The notes: generated from the sequence alone by a model not told the origin. DNA of 64,000 nt from CAWBAT01 sp963810905 (GCA_963810905.1 CAWEPG010000002.1:620001-684000); one strand, 5' to 3'; shown: positions 44,839 through 54,676, counted from the stretch's first letter. Numbers and translations: made by a program.

Positions 44839-47316
44839 ATGCAAGACTTCGAAAAATTGGGCGCTTTTTATTTGGGAAGACCATACGACTTAAGAAGAAA
44901 GAAACGCCTGGGAGGTCTACTGCTCTATGATTCCAAAGATCTCGTTACTCACGCGGTTTGCGTTGGGATGACGGGCAGCGGGAAAACCGGATTGTGTCTC
45001 GCGCTGCTCGAAGAGGCGGCAATCGACAACATACCCGCTCTCGTGATCGACCCCAAGGGAGACCTCAGCAATTTACTGCTCACTTTTCCTCAACTCAGAG
45101 GAGAAGACCTGGAGCCTTGGATTAACGCTGAAGACGCTCAAAAGAAGGGATTGTCGACGCTCGAATTTGCCCGGCAACAAGCTGATTTGTGGAAGAAGGG
45201 GCTGGGAGAGTGGGGTCAAACCCCAGACCGAATTCAGCGGCTGAAAGAAGCAGCAGACTTTACCATTTACACGCCGGGGAGCACAGCCGGTTTCCCTGTC
45301 TCCGTTTTGAACTCACTAGACACTCCTCCTCCCGGTATTCTCGAGGACAAAGAATTATTGCGCGAGCGGATTAGCACAACCGTGACCAGCTTCTTGGGAT
45401 TGCTAGGCATCCAATCCGATCCGCTCCAGAGCCGTGAACATATCCTTCTCTCTACCCTCCTCAACAATGCCTGGAGTCAAGCCCAGAAGATGGACTTGGC
45501 TGCCTTGATTCAACAAATCCAGACTCCGCCAATGAACAAAGTGGGCGTCATGGAACTCGAATCATTCTATTCTTCAAAGGATCGATTTGAGTTGGCCATG
45601 CAATTAAACAATCTCTTGGCAGCACCGGGCTTTGAGACTTGGCTGGATGGAGAACCTCTTGATATTCAGTCCTTCCTCTACACAGCCTCCGGAAAACCCA
45701 GGGTATCCATTTTTTCAATTGCCCATCTGAACGACAGCGAACGGATGTTTTTTGTTTCCATCTTGCTTAATCAAGTAGTGACTTGGATGCGCGCGCAATC
45801 CGGCACAACCAGTTTACGGGCTTTACTTTATATGGACGAGATCATGGGATATTTCCCGCCGGTCGCTAACCCGCCCTCAAAAGCCCCTTTTTTAACGCTT
45901 TTAAAGCAAGCTCGAGCTTATGGACTCGGAGTTGTGCTGGCAACGCAGAATCCTGTCGATCTCGATTACAAAGGTCTGGCCAATGCCGGAACGTGGTTCA
46001 TCGGCCGGCTACAGACCGAACGGGACAAGGCCCGCTTGCTCGAAGGACTCGAAGGCGCGGCCGCAAGCTCTGGTATGAAATTTAACCGAAAGCAGATGGA
46101 AGAGACGATGGCCGGATTGGGCAACCGCATCTTCCTGATGAACAACGTTCATGAAGACGCTCCCGAGGTATTCGAATCCCGTTGGGCGCTTTCCTATTTA
46201 AGAGGACCGCTCACGCGGGACCAAATCAAATCACTCATGGAAAGCAAGAAGAAGTTGACCCAATCGCAAGCATTCTCGACGGCAGCCACTGCTTTGGCTT
46301 CAGCGGCAACTAATACGCCTGCACCTGCGGCGCCATTGTCCGGTGGTCCTCCGGTATTATCTTCTCAACGACCGGTGCTTCCCCCGGAAATTATTCAACT
46401 CTTTATCCCGCTTCGGGCAGCCCAACCAAAGGAAAGCCGTCTCTTGTATCAGCCAAGAGCATTCGGCAGCGCGAAAGTCTACTTCGTCGATAACAAGGCA
46501 AAAATCGACCAAGAGCAGATTGTCGCCATTCTGGCGCCCATCACGGATCAGGCTATCGCCGTCGATTGGGGAGAAGCGTTGGGCGTTGATCTGGTGGATA
46601 CAGATTTGGAAAAGGATCCTGCCGCCGCTGCAACCTTTGCGGCCCTTTCTCCTGCTGTCACAAAAGTAAAGAGCATGGATTCTTGGAAACGTTCCTTAAT
46701 GGATGCGCTTTATCGCACACAGAAACTCGAATTATTTCGCAGTTCAAATCTCAGTCAAATCTCAAAGGCCGGAGAATCTGAGCGTGATTTCCGAATTCGA
46801 CTTCAACAAACAGCCCGAGAGGAGCGGGATAGCCGGGTTGAACAGCTGCGGCAACAATACGCACCGAAACTGGCTGCGCTGCAGGACAGGCTTCGACGTG
46901 CGCAACAAGCCGTCGAGCGCGAAACACAGCAAGCTCAAGCGCAAAAACTTCAGACAGCCATCTCTTTCGGAACGACCTTGCTCGGGGCTTTCCTGGGAAG
47001 GAAGGCGATTAGCGCTTCGACCTTGGGGCGAGCCACCACCGCAGCCCGCGGAGTCAGTCGTTCGATGAAGGAATCCCAGGATATAGCTCGAGCCAGCGAG
47101 ACGGTAGATGCATTGCAGCAACAGATGGCAGACTTAGAAGCCCAGCTCCAGCAGGAAACTACGGCCATGGAATCCAAAGTCGACCCAATGGCGGAGACTT
47201 TGGAGAAAGTTGTCGTGAAGCCGAAAAAGACCAATATCTCCGTCAGTCTGGTGGCGTTAGCATGGGCCCCCTACTGGGTGGATAGCAATGGGCAGCTGAC
47301 ATCGGCATGGGAATGA
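44839..47316 (+). CDS. HerA/FtsK-superfamily ATPase (DUF87/DUF853-like) with coiled-coil and glycine-zipper tail
   Basis: 825 residues from ATG 44839 (AGGAG upstream; the longer frame from 44686 covers intergenic sequence). Walker A is GMTGSGKT (43-50), preceded by HAVCV and followed by ALVIDPKGDLSNLL. Walker B is LLYMDEIMGYFPP (about 330), then QARAYGLGVVLATQNPVDLDYKGLANAGTWFIGRLQTERDKARLLEGL, the sensor and arginine-finger region of HerA-like DNA translocases. About residues 480-520 are Ala/Pro-rich. A coiled coil (about 650-700, VEQLRQQYAPKL...) surrounds a glycine-zipper-like FGTTLLGAFLGRKAI (about 710). This stand-alone form is widespread and uncharacterised. Roles in DNA processing or defence are only suggestions. 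Confidence 0.85.
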   Translation: MQDFEKLGAFYLGRPYDLRRKKRLGGLLLYDSKDLVTHAVCVGMTGSGKTGLCLALLEEAAIDNIPALVIDPKGDLSNLLLTFPQLRGEDLEPWINAEDAQKKGLSTLEFARQQADLWKKGLGEWGQTPDRIQRLKEAADFTIYTPGSTAGFPVSVLNSLDTPPPGILEDKELLRERISTTVTSFLGLLGIQSDPLQSREHILLSTLLNNAWSQAQKMDLAALIQQIQTPPMNKVGVMELESFYSSKDRFELAMQLNNLLAAPGFETWLDGEPLDIQSFLYTASGKPRVSIFSIAHLNDSERMFFVSILLNQVVTWMRAQSGTTSLRALLYMDEIMGYFPPVANPPSKAPFLTLLKQARAYGLGVVLATQNPVDLDYKGLANAGTWFIGRLQTERDKARLLEGLEGAAASSGMKFNRKQMEETMAGLGNRIFLMNNVHEDAPEVFESRWALSYLRGPLTRDQIKSLMESKKKLTQSQAFSTAATALASAATNTPAPAAPLSGGPPVLSSQRPVLPPEIIQLFIPLRAAQPKESRLLYQPRAFGSAKVYFVDNKAKIDQEQIVAILAPITDQAIAVDWGEALGVDLVDTDLEKDPAAAATFAALSPAVTKVKSMDSWKRSLMDALYRTQKLELFRSSNLSQISKAGESERDFRIRLQQTAREERDSRVEQLRQQYAPKLAALQDRLRRAQQAVERETQQAQAQKLQTAISFGTTLLGAFLGRKAISASTLGRATTAARGVSRSMKESQDIARASETVDALQQQMADLEAQLQQETTAMESKVDPMAETLEKVVVKPKKTNISVSLVALAWAPYWVDSNGQLTSAWE

Positions 47317-47462
47317 CCTAAGTTAATTGCCGATTGGACAGGCATGCAGCTTGAACTTTGGGAAGGCAATCGGTTCGTGCTGCTCAGAATTTGGACGTTC
47401 CTGCAGGCCAGAGCCCTGCACTGCAGCCGAGGATGAAATCATACTGTCTGGAGTGGAAAAAA

Positions 47463-48101
47463 ATGTCTATTTCTGATCTTCGCCGGGAATATATACTGTC
47501 GGGTCTTCATGAACGAGACCTGGATCCGAGCCCGTTCAAGCAATTTGAGAGATGGTTCCAGCAAGCTCTCGCCGCTGAGCTTTTGGATGCAACCGCAATG
47601 ACACTAGCCACCTCAAGCCGGGAGGGTAAACCATCCGCAAGGATTATGCTTTTGAAAGATTTTGATGAGAAGGGATTTGTCTTTTTTACGAACTATGAGA
47701 GCAGAAAAGGCCGAGAGCTCGATGAGAATCCTTATGCGGCAATGGTTTTCTTCTGGGCAGAACTGGAGCGTCAGGTGCGCATCGATGGAAGAGTGAGTCG
47801 GATATCCAGGGAGGAGTCCGAAGAGTATTTTCACAGTCGCCCCATAGGAAGCCAGCTGGGAGCCTGGGCATCGCTTCAGAGCATGGTGATCGGTGCGCCA
47901 GAATTGTTAGAAAACCGCATCAAAGAGCTCGAACTTCAGCATGAAGGAAAAACCATCCCTATGCCATCCTATTGGGGCGGTTTCTCGCTATCGCCGGAGA
48001 CATTCGAATTCTGGCAAGGCCGCGCCAATCGGCTGCATGACCGCTTGCGCTATACTCTTCAACCGGACGCTCAATGGCACATTGAACGACTGTCACCATG
48101 A
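47463..48101 (+). CDS. pdxH: Pyridoxamine 5'-phosphate oxidase
   Basis: 212 residues from ATG 47463 (GGAG nine bases upstream), the family's normal length. It is an FMN enzyme that oxidises pyridoxamine- or pyridoxine-5'-phosphate to pyridoxal-5'-phosphate with O2. Motifs: DPSPFKQFERWF (N-terminal), PSARIMLLKDFDEKGFVFFTNYESRKGREL (FMN binding), SRPIGSQLGAWASLQS (substrate and FMN phosphate loop), and the C-terminal signature EFWQGRANRLHDRLRY...WHIERLSP. It lies 146 bases after the ATPase and convergent with the RND genes. It is a housekeeping vitamin B6 gene and points to at least partly aerobic life. Confidence 0.97.
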   Translation: MSISDLRREYILSGLHERDLDPSPFKQFERWFQQALAAELLDATAMTLATSSREGKPSARIMLLKDFDEKGFVFFTNYESRKGRELDENPYAAMVFFWAELERQVRIDGRVSRISREESEEYFHSRPIGSQLGAWASLQSMVIGAPELLENRIKELELQHEGKTIPMPSYWGGFSLSPETFEFWQGRANRLHDRLRYTLQPDAQWHIERLSP

Positions 48102-48106
48102 GGACA

Positions 48107-48131
48107 TCGGCTTCGCGGAGCTCAGCCCTTC
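48107..48131 (-). repeat. GGAGGGC-type element, half unit (reverse)
   Basis: On the minus strand it reads AAGGGCTGAGCTCCGCGAAG CCG, the left end of the 33915 unit, between the convergent pdxH and RND genes. Confidence 0.6.
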
Positions 48132-48160
48132 ACGATCCGTTATGGCATCGCACGTTTGGA

Positions 48161-51100
48161 TTAGCTTCTCTTTAAGGTGACTATATCTTCAGTGGGTTCG
48201 TCTTGGATCGGCTTGGTTTTCCGGTGTCGGGCTCTGAAACGGTTGACCCTTTCTCGAAACGACTCCATATACAAATAAAAGACCGGCGTAATATAGAGTG
48301 TCAATAGCTGAGAGACCACCAACCCACCGACGACAGCCAAGCCAAGCGGACGGCGAGCTTCCGCCCCTGCACCATATCCGAGAGCAATCGGCAAGGTGCC
48401 CATCAGCGCAGCCATCGTGGTCATCATGATTGGACGAAACCGCACCAGGCACGCTTCATAGATAGCATCCGCGGGGCTCTTCCCCTCAGTTCTTTGAGCT
48501 TCCAGGGCAAAATCAATCATCATGATGGCGTTCTTCTTGACAATACCGACCAGCATGATGATTCCTACAAAAGCATAGATATTCAGGTCGGTGTGAAAAA
48601 TCATCAAGGTAACGAGTGCCCCAAACCCAGCGGATGGGAGACCCGAGAGGATGGTGATTGGATGGATAAAACTCTCGTAAAGGATACCGAGCACCATGTA
48701 GATGACCAGGATGGCCATGAGCAGCAAAAGCCCGAGACCCTGCACTGAAGACTGAAAAGCTTGCGCGAACCCCTGAAAGCTTGTACTGATCGAGGCGGGC
48801 AGATCGATTTTCACGAACTCTTCAATTTGATTCACCGCATCACCTAGAGCTACGCCGGGCTTGAGGTTAAAAGAAATGGTTACCGAAGGCAGCTGGCCCA
48901 GGTGGGTAACGGTGAGAGGCCCTACGCTACGTGTCAGCTTAGCCACAGCACTTAATGGGACGAGCTGCCCCGAGGCCGAGCGAATGTAGAGCATTGACAG
49001 GGCGGATGGATCCTTCTGATATTGAGGTTCCAATTCCAAGATGACCCAGTACTCATTGGTTGCCGTGTAAATCGTTGAGACTTGCCGGGAACCATAAGCA
49101 TCGTAAAGAGCATTTTCGATTTGAGTTGCTGTCACTCCAAGCGCTGAAGCCTTATCCCGGTCAATATCGACGAACACCTGTGGGCTCGCGATCTGAAGAT
49201 CACTGGTGACATCCTCGAGGCCTGGCAGCCCGCGAAACTTCGACTCGATGAGTGGCGCAATTCGGTAAAGTTCTTCGGTGTCGGATCCCTGGAGAGTAAA
49301 CTGGTAGAGACTCTTCGTGAGCTGTCCTCCAATGCGAATCGGAGGCGGATTCTGTAAGAAGACGCGGATGCCCGGAATCTGCGCCAGTTTTGGGCGTAGT
49401 TCCTCAATCACTTCATCCGGGGTGAGTCTTCTTTCGGAGCGAGGTTTTAGCCGGGTAAAGACTCGGCCCGTGTTCCCCGTTGCATTGGGCCCACTCGCTC
49501 CAACACTGGAAGAAAAAGAATCGACATTTGGGTCCTGCCGAATGATCTCGGCAACGGCCTGCTGGTGCCGCTTCATCTCTTCAAAAGAAATATCCTGACC
49601 CGCTTCCGTGAATCCAAACATCTGTCCGGTATCCTCACTTGGGATAAATCCCTTGGGGATAATCACAAAGAGATAGACCGTGGCACCCAAAAGGACTCCA
49701 GAAACGAACATGATGATCCGCCGGTATTGGACAACTCGTCGTAAAGTCCATTCGTAAACTCCCAGCATCCCTTGGAAGAGCTGCTCTGTCACCGCAAAGA
49801 AGCGACCATGTTTCTCTTCTCGAGGCGGTCGGAGAAAGCGACTGCAAAGTAGCGGAGTAAGGCTCAGCGACACGAACCCAGAAATGAGAATCGCAATCCC
49901 GATCGTTACAGCAAATTCCCGAAACAAGCGCCCGATCAGCCCACCCATGAAAAGTACCGGAATAAAAACAGCAGCCAGAGAAAGAGTCATGGAAAGGATC
50001 GTAAAACCGATTTCCCTCGAACCGTTCAAGGCAGCTTCGAGAGCGCCTTCTCCCAGTTCCATATGTCGAACGATGTTTTCGAGCATGACAATGGCGTCGT
50101 CCACCACAAATCCCACAGAAAGAGTCAATGCCATCAGGGAAAGATTATCCAGGCTATAGTCCAACAAATACATGGCAGCAAAGGTGCCGATTATGGACAT
50201 GGGGAGAGCAAGACTGGGGATGATCGTGGCGGAGAGATTTCGCAGGAAGAGAAAAATCACCATCACCACCAGACAGACTGTCAAGAACAAGGTGAACTTG
50301 ACATCCTTCACCGAAGCCCGAATAGATTCGGAGCGATCATAAATCACATCTAGGTTCACGCTTGCCGGGATCTGAGCACGAAAAACCGGCAAAAGTTTTC
50401 GGATGGAATCCACAACCTCGACTGTGTTCGTTCCAGGCTGGCGCTGAACCGCCATAATGATCGAGCGGGATTGATTAAACCAGCTCGCTATTTTGTCATT
50501 CTGAACGCTATCGATGACTCGCCCGAGTTCCCCCAATCGAACCGGGGACCCATTGCGATAGGCCACAATAAGAGGCCGGTAGGCATCTGCGTTCAATAGC
50601 TGCCCATTGGTTTCGACGGTGAATGCCTGATGGTTTCCATAGAGGGTTCCGGTCGGAAGATTGACGTTGCCTTGTTGGAGTGCCTTTTCCACTTCGTCAA
50701 TTCCAATCCCCCGCGAGGCTAAGAGTTGAGGGTCCACTTGAGCGCGAACGGCAAACTTCTGTGCGCCTAACACGGCCACCTGAGCCACGCCGCTGACCGT
50801 CGAAATGCGCTGAGCCATCATGGTTTCCGCATATTCATCAACAGTTGAAAGGGGAAGCGTCTGTGAATTCAGCGACAAATAGATCACCGGTTGGTCAGCC
50901 GGATTGACCTTTTGATAGGTGGGAGGGGTGGGCATCCCTGGAGGAAGCTGCCGTTGAGCAGCGGTGATCGCAGACTGGACGTCCTGGGCAGCCGCATCGA
51001 TGCTCCGACTCAAAGCAAACTGAATCGTAATGTTCGTGAGACCCAAGGCACTGATTGAGGTCATCGAGTCGACGCCCGCTATTGTCGAGAACTGGCGTTC

Positions 51101-51301
51101 GAGCGGAGTAGCCACTGATGAGGCCATGGTTTCCGGACTGGCTCCGGGAAGGCTGGCGGTTACCTGCAGAGTGGGAAAATCTACATTGGGTAAGTCACTG
51201 ACTGGCAGCAGACGATAACCCATCAGGCCAAAGAGCAAAATGCCTAGCATCACCAGTGTCGTCATCACCGGGCGGCGGATAAAAATCTCCGCAATGCTCA
51301 T
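48161..51301 (-). CDS. RND efflux transporter (HAE1/MdtBC-AcrB type)
   Basis: 1046 residues, full length for RND pumps, with 12 membrane helices in two repeats. FIRRPVMTTLVMLGILLFGLMGYRLLPVSDLPNVDFPT opens the protein; the proton relay is the Asp pair in LSVGFVVDDAIVMLENIVRH; and FGFTEAGQDISFEEMKRHQ and VTHLGQLPSVTISFNLKPG are porter-domain stretches. It is the inner-membrane pump of a tripartite drug/solvent efflux system. ATG 51301 overlaps the adaptor stop in the tetranucleotide ATGA, so translation is coupled. No outer-membrane channel gene is adjacent. Confidence 0.97.
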   Translation of the reverse strand: MSIAEIFIRRPVMTTLVMLGILLFGLMGYRLLPVSDLPNVDFPTLQVTASLPGASPETMASSVATPLERQFSTIAGVDSMTSISALGLTNITIQFALSRSIDAAAQDVQSAITAAQRQLPPGMPTPPTYQKVNPADQPVIYLSLNSQTLPLSTVDEYAETMMAQRISTVSGVAQVAVLGAQKFAVRAQVDPQLLASRGIGIDEVEKALQQGNVNLPTGTLYGNHQAFTVETNGQLLNADAYRPLIVAYRNGSPVRLGELGRVIDSVQNDKIASWFNQSRSIIMAVQRQPGTNTVEVVDSIRKLLPVFRAQIPASVNLDVIYDRSESIRASVKDVKFTLFLTVCLVVMVIFLFLRNLSATIIPSLALPMSIIGTFAAMYLLDYSLDNLSLMALTLSVGFVVDDAIVMLENIVRHMELGEGALEAALNGSREIGFTILSMTLSLAAVFIPVLFMGGLIGRLFREFAVTIGIAILISGFVSLSLTPLLCSRFLRPPREEKHGRFFAVTEQLFQGMLGVYEWTLRRVVQYRRIIMFVSGVLLGATVYLFVIIPKGFIPSEDTGQMFGFTEAGQDISFEEMKRHQQAVAEIIRQDPNVDSFSSSVGASGPNATGNTGRVFTRLKPRSERRLTPDEVIEELRPKLAQIPGIRVFLQNPPPIRIGGQLTKSLYQFTLQGSDTEELYRIAPLIESKFRGLPGLEDVTSDLQIASPQVFVDIDRDKASALGVTATQIENALYDAYGSRQVSTIYTATNEYWVILELEPQYQKDPSALSMLYIRSASGQLVPLSAVAKLTRSVGPLTVTHLGQLPSVTISFNLKPGVALGDAVNQIEEFVKIDLPASISTSFQGFAQAFQSSVQGLGLLLLMAILVIYMVLGILYESFIHPITILSGLPSAGFGALVTLMIFHTDLNIYAFVGIIMLVGIVKKNAIMMIDFALEAQRTEGKSPADAIYEACLVRFRPIMMTTMAALMGTLPIALGYGAGAEARRPLGLAVVGGLVVSQLLTLYITPVFYLYMESFRERVNRFRARHRKTKPIQDEPTEDIVTLKRS

Positions 51302-52497
51302 CGATTTTTCTCCTGGCTTGCTTCCGGCTCTTTCTTTACCTCGACTCGAGCCCCCGATGTAAGGCGGAGCTGGCCGTCTGTCACCACACTCTCGCCGGCT
51401 GTAAGACCCTGTTCGACAATGATCTCGCTACGAACCGTAGCACCGACATTGACGGACCGATATTCGACTTTGAGGTCGGGCTTCACGACAAAGACATATT
51501 GCCCTGCCTGTCCCGACTGAACCGCTTGTGACGGGACAAGAAGAGCTTTAGGCCGAGTGGAGAGCGTCAGCGTCACATTGACAAATTGACCTGGCCAGAG
51601 GACCTTTTCGTTATTTATGAAGGTCCCTTTGAGCCGAATCGTCCCTGTTGTCATGTCCACTGTGTTATCGATAAAACTCAGCACTCCAGCCACACTACGC
51701 CCTTCAGATTTAGGAACGGCTACCGACACTTCAAGACTTCCTGCAGCCATTTGCTTTTTGATCTCAGTTAAATGTTGCTCCGGGACCGAAAAAGTTACGT
51801 AGATGGGTTGAATCTGATTGATGACGACTAGAAAAGGCACGTCGTTGGCCTTAATGATATTACCTTTATGAACGATCAAATTCCCCGTTCGTCCGTTGAT
51901 AGGAGAGCGAATCGTGCAGTTTTCCAGATCGAGTTTAGCATTCTCAATGGCTGCCCGGTCTGAACGAATGGTGGCCGCAGCAAACTCGATAGCGGCCCGA
52001 TCTGCCTGAAGGGTGGCATCATTGGATTCCGCGCTAGTACGAAATTGATCATATACTTCCTTGGCAACCACGCCCTCCTTGAACAAGTTCTCGTAACGAC
52101 TCGACTGCGTTTCAGCATTCTTGGCCTGAGCCGTGTCTTTGGCCAGGTTGGCTTCAGCTTGCTTTGCTTGAGCCTGATCTCTTGCCAAATTCCCTTCAGC
52201 GCGTCTCAGCGCTGCTTCAAAGGGTCGGGAATCGATTTTAAAAAGTATTTCGCCTTTCTTAACTTCCTGGCCTTCCTTAAAAAACACATCCATGAGCTCG
52301 CCACTGACGAGAGATTTCACTGAAACAGTCGAATAGGCCTCCACATTCCCGATGGCGCTGACTTCGACGGGCACATCCTTCTGGACCACAGTGGCCATTC
52401 TGACCGGGACTGGATTCGCTTCCGTTTTTGCATTGGTTTTATTGCCCGAACAAGCAGTAAATAACAATATGAACATCAGCAGAGGGATGAGTTTCAA
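51298..52497 (-). CDS. RND efflux periplasmic adaptor (membrane fusion lipoprotein)
   Basis: About 399 residues from TTG 52497; the open frame continues to 52773 but passes through a palindromic repeat. KLIPLLMFILLFTAC is a lipoprotein signal. Then come half of the lipoyl/barrel domain (VRMATVVQKDVPVEVSAIGNVEAYSTVSVKSLVSGELMDVFFKEGQEVKKGEILFKID), a long alpha hairpin (AEGNLARDQAQAKQAEANLAKD...), the second lipoyl half (CTIRSPINGRTGNLIVHKGNIIKAN) and the beta-barrel/membrane-proximal domains (WPGQFVNVTLTL). It bridges the pump to an outer-membrane channel. The start is uncertain; ATG 52476 is an alternative. Confidence 0.93.
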   Translation of the reverse strand: MKLIPLLMFILLFTACSGNKTNAKTEANPVPVRMATVVQKDVPVEVSAIGNVEAYSTVSVKSLVSGELMDVFFKEGQEVKKGEILFKIDSRPFEAALRRAEGNLARDQAQAKQAEANLAKDTAQAKNAETQSSRYENLFKEGVVAKEVYDQFRTSAESNDATLQADRAAIEFAAATIRSDRAAIENAKLDLENCTIRSPINGRTGNLIVHKGNIIKANDVPFLVVINQIQPIYVTFSVPEQHLTEIKKQMAAGSLEVSVAVPKSEGRSVAGVLSFIDNTVDMTTGTIRLKGTFINNEKVLWPGQFVNVTLTLSTRPKALLVPSQAVQSGQAGQYVFVVKPDLKVEYRSVNVGATVRSEIIVEQGLTAGESVVTDGQLRLTSGARVEVKKEPEASQEKNR

Positions 52498-52573
52498 TAG
52501 AAGCAGGATGCCTTCATACGAGCTAATACAAACGCACGAAGTAAAGTTACACTTTCCGTCATCTTCGAATCGT

Positions 52574-52645
52574 TTCCCCTTTCCCGGTCCTTCAGGTAAC
52601 GGACCACCCTTCCCCCAAGGGAGAGGGACTGAAGGTGAGGGGACA
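52574..52645. repeat. CTCTCCC-type dispersed palindrome (copy 10)
   Basis: CGGTCCTTCAGGTAACGGACC then CCCTTCCCCCAAGGGAGAGGG and GAAGGTGAGGGG, that is, palindrome plus tail, upstream of the adaptor start. The remainder of the roughly 580-bp gap to the NYN gene shows nothing else. Confidence 0.65.
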
Positions 52646-53078
52646 ATTGACCCTAAACCTACTGCGTCTGTTTGAATACTAAAGTTCAGTCTCATTTCTT
52701 TAGAATAAAAGTCATTCCCTGACATTCGGCATACCTCATCGGCTACGCAAGTAAATGCTAACATACAGCACAAGATTTGCCCAAAAAAGCCTCCTGCCTA
52801 ACTCCTCCAAGGGTCGTGGGGAACCCAGGGAATTTTCTGAATGGTTTATTGTCTTAGGGTCCATCTTAATTCCGACTGTGCGATCCTTTCACAAATTCCC
52901 GCCACCACTATTCCCATGCGTTCTCTGCTCAACCTTCGAAAAGTCATTTTGTATTGATGGAGCTCTATGACACAATGCACAATCGGTCTCATAAATCTTC
53001 ACGCTCCAGATAACGCTATTTTGTTCGTCCCGCGAGGAAGTTAGACTAAGATTAGGTAGGGGAATTAGAGGAGTCTGT

Positions 53079-54596
53079 ATGCAAAATGACGAAAAAAGCA
53101 TCGCCGTGTTTATCGACTTTGAAAACGTCGCTATGGGCGTGCGAGAAAGTAAGTACGGAAATTTTGACATTGATCTGGTACTCAAACGACTTGTCGAAAA
53201 AGGAAAGCTCCTGGTCAAGCGCGCCTATTCTGACTGGCATCGCTATTCAGATTTCAAAAGGGCTTTTCATCAAGCGGCCATTGAATTGATCGATGTTCCG
53301 CAAACACGATATAGCGGAAAGAATAGTGCGGACATCCGGATGGTTGTCGACGCCATGGATATGGCCTACCAGAAGGAGCACATCGATACGTTCGTGATCG
53401 TTTCCGGCGACAGCGATTTTTCCCCACTCGTTTCCAAGTTAAGAGAAAACGGACGTTATGTCATCGGAATCGGCGTCAAGCAATCTTCATCAGATCTTTT
53501 GATCAACAATTGTGATGAATTTATTTTTTATGAAGATTTGGTGCGTCCGACAGCGGCAATTCCAGTGGTCGATCCGCAACTGCACCAACTTTCGCCTAAA
53601 AAGACGGAAGCGATTCGACTCGTTTTGGAAAGTTTCCAAGCCTTGCAGCGCGAGGGGAAAGAAGTTATCTACGGATCTATGATCAAGCAGACTTTGATCC
53701 GTAAGCTTCCGTCTTTCAATGAAACTTACTTTGGATACCCGACATTTTCCCGTTTATTGGAAGACGCTGCCGAAAACCAATTATTAAAACTTCTGAAAGA
53801 CCAGAGAAGCGGCGGCTATATTGTGACACTTCCAATCGAGGTAGCCAATCGGGAAGCCGCCATGACCTCTGCGGCAGCAGAAAACGCCCAAGCCTCTGAA
53901 ACGGCTGCCATCGCCGCTTCAGCCCAGGCAACCCCGCAGCAGGAACATCGTGATCGGTTACGTTCTTCTCGCTGGGAGCGCGGACGTCGTACTTCATTTC
54001 GACCAGCAGGAACTCTTCGGTCTGTTCCACTTTCCGCATCACCACTCTCAGGCGTTCCGAAAGAGGACCCAGCCGTCGTCGCTAGCGATGAGGCGGCTGT
54101 TCTACCCGGAACAGCTGTTGTCTCGGAGAGTCCGATCGAGATCACACCCGCAAGTGAAGCTGCCAGTAGCGAGCAACCAGTTCCAATGCCTGCTGAAACA
54201 GGAGATCCTGCGGCCCTGCCCCTCACGGGATCTGAGCGAACTGCACCCGCACAGGTGGTCACTGGGACTAAAGCAACGACCCGGCGAGTTCCGAACACTC
54301 GTTACCGCAGAAATAGCCCGGTCAACAGATCAATCAGGCCCTCGCCGTTGAAAGCCGATGGGCCCAGGATAGACGCTTCGACAGCGCCATCCAGGCTTGC
54401 TGAATCCGCGAAGGATGAAGTAGTGGATAAGCCTGGAATCTCTTCAAACGAGAGAAGCGCGGCTCCACGCCCATCGTCATCTCAATCTTCTTCTGGTGTT
54501 AATGACACCGAAAAGACCACCCCAAAGGCTGGTCCCGGCACGACCCGCCGCCCTCCTTCCCGCAGTCGGCGTCCTCGTCCCAAGACCTCGTCATGA
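53079..54596 (+). CDS. NYN (PIN-like) ribonuclease-fold protein with OST-HTH/LOTUS domain and long basic tail
   Basis: 505 residues. The NYN domain (about 8-155) keeps the acidic metal-binding residues: Asp13 in AVFIDFENVAMG, the Asp in SADIRMVVDAMDMAY, and the Asp pair in FVIVSGDSDFSPLVSKL. A LOTUS/OST-HTH domain follows (about 190-260, GSMIKQTLIRKLPSFNETYFGYPTFSRLLEDA), used for RNA or protein binding. From about 265 on the chain is low-complexity, Ala/Ser/Pro-rich and ends strongly basic (RRPPSRSRRPRPKTSS), probably disordered and nucleic-acid binding. It is a cytoplasmic RNA-processing or RNA-interacting protein; the target is unknown. Confidence 0.92.
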   Translation: MQNDEKSIAVFIDFENVAMGVRESKYGNFDIDLVLKRLVEKGKLLVKRAYSDWHRYSDFKRAFHQAAIELIDVPQTRYSGKNSADIRMVVDAMDMAYQKEHIDTFVIVSGDSDFSPLVSKLRENGRYVIGIGVKQSSSDLLINNCDEFIFYEDLVRPTAAIPVVDPQLHQLSPKKTEAIRLVLESFQALQREGKEVIYGSMIKQTLIRKLPSFNETYFGYPTFSRLLEDAAENQLLKLLKDQRSGGYIVTLPIEVANREAAMTSAAAENAQASETAAIAASAQATPQQEHRDRLRSSRWERGRRTSFRPAGTLRSVPLSASPLSGVPKEDPAVVASDEAAVLPGTAVVSESPIEITPASEAASSEQPVPMPAETGDPAALPLTGSERTAPAQVVTGTKATTRRVPNTRYRRNSPVNRSIRPSPLKADGPRIDASTAPSRLAESAKDEVVDKPGISSNERSAAPRPSSSQSSSGVNDTEKTTPKAGPGTTRRPPSRSRRPRPKTSS

Positions 54597-54631
54597 ACAA
54601 GGGTCAAGTGGAAAGTGGAATAAATATATTC

Positions 54632-54676
54632 TGCTCCCCTCGCCCCGGCACGAGAGGGGCTGAGGGCGAGGGGGAC
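54632..54676. repeat. CTCTCCC-type dispersed palindrome (copy 11)
   Basis: GCTCCCCTCGCCCCGGC / ACGAGAGGGGCTGAGGGCGA, 3' of the NYN gene. Confidence 0.7.

Noticed and set aside
44839..47316. Phage-defence operon around the HerA-like ATPase
   Set aside because: Neighbours are a P450 and pdxH, both metabolic; no nuclease or other defence gene is present.
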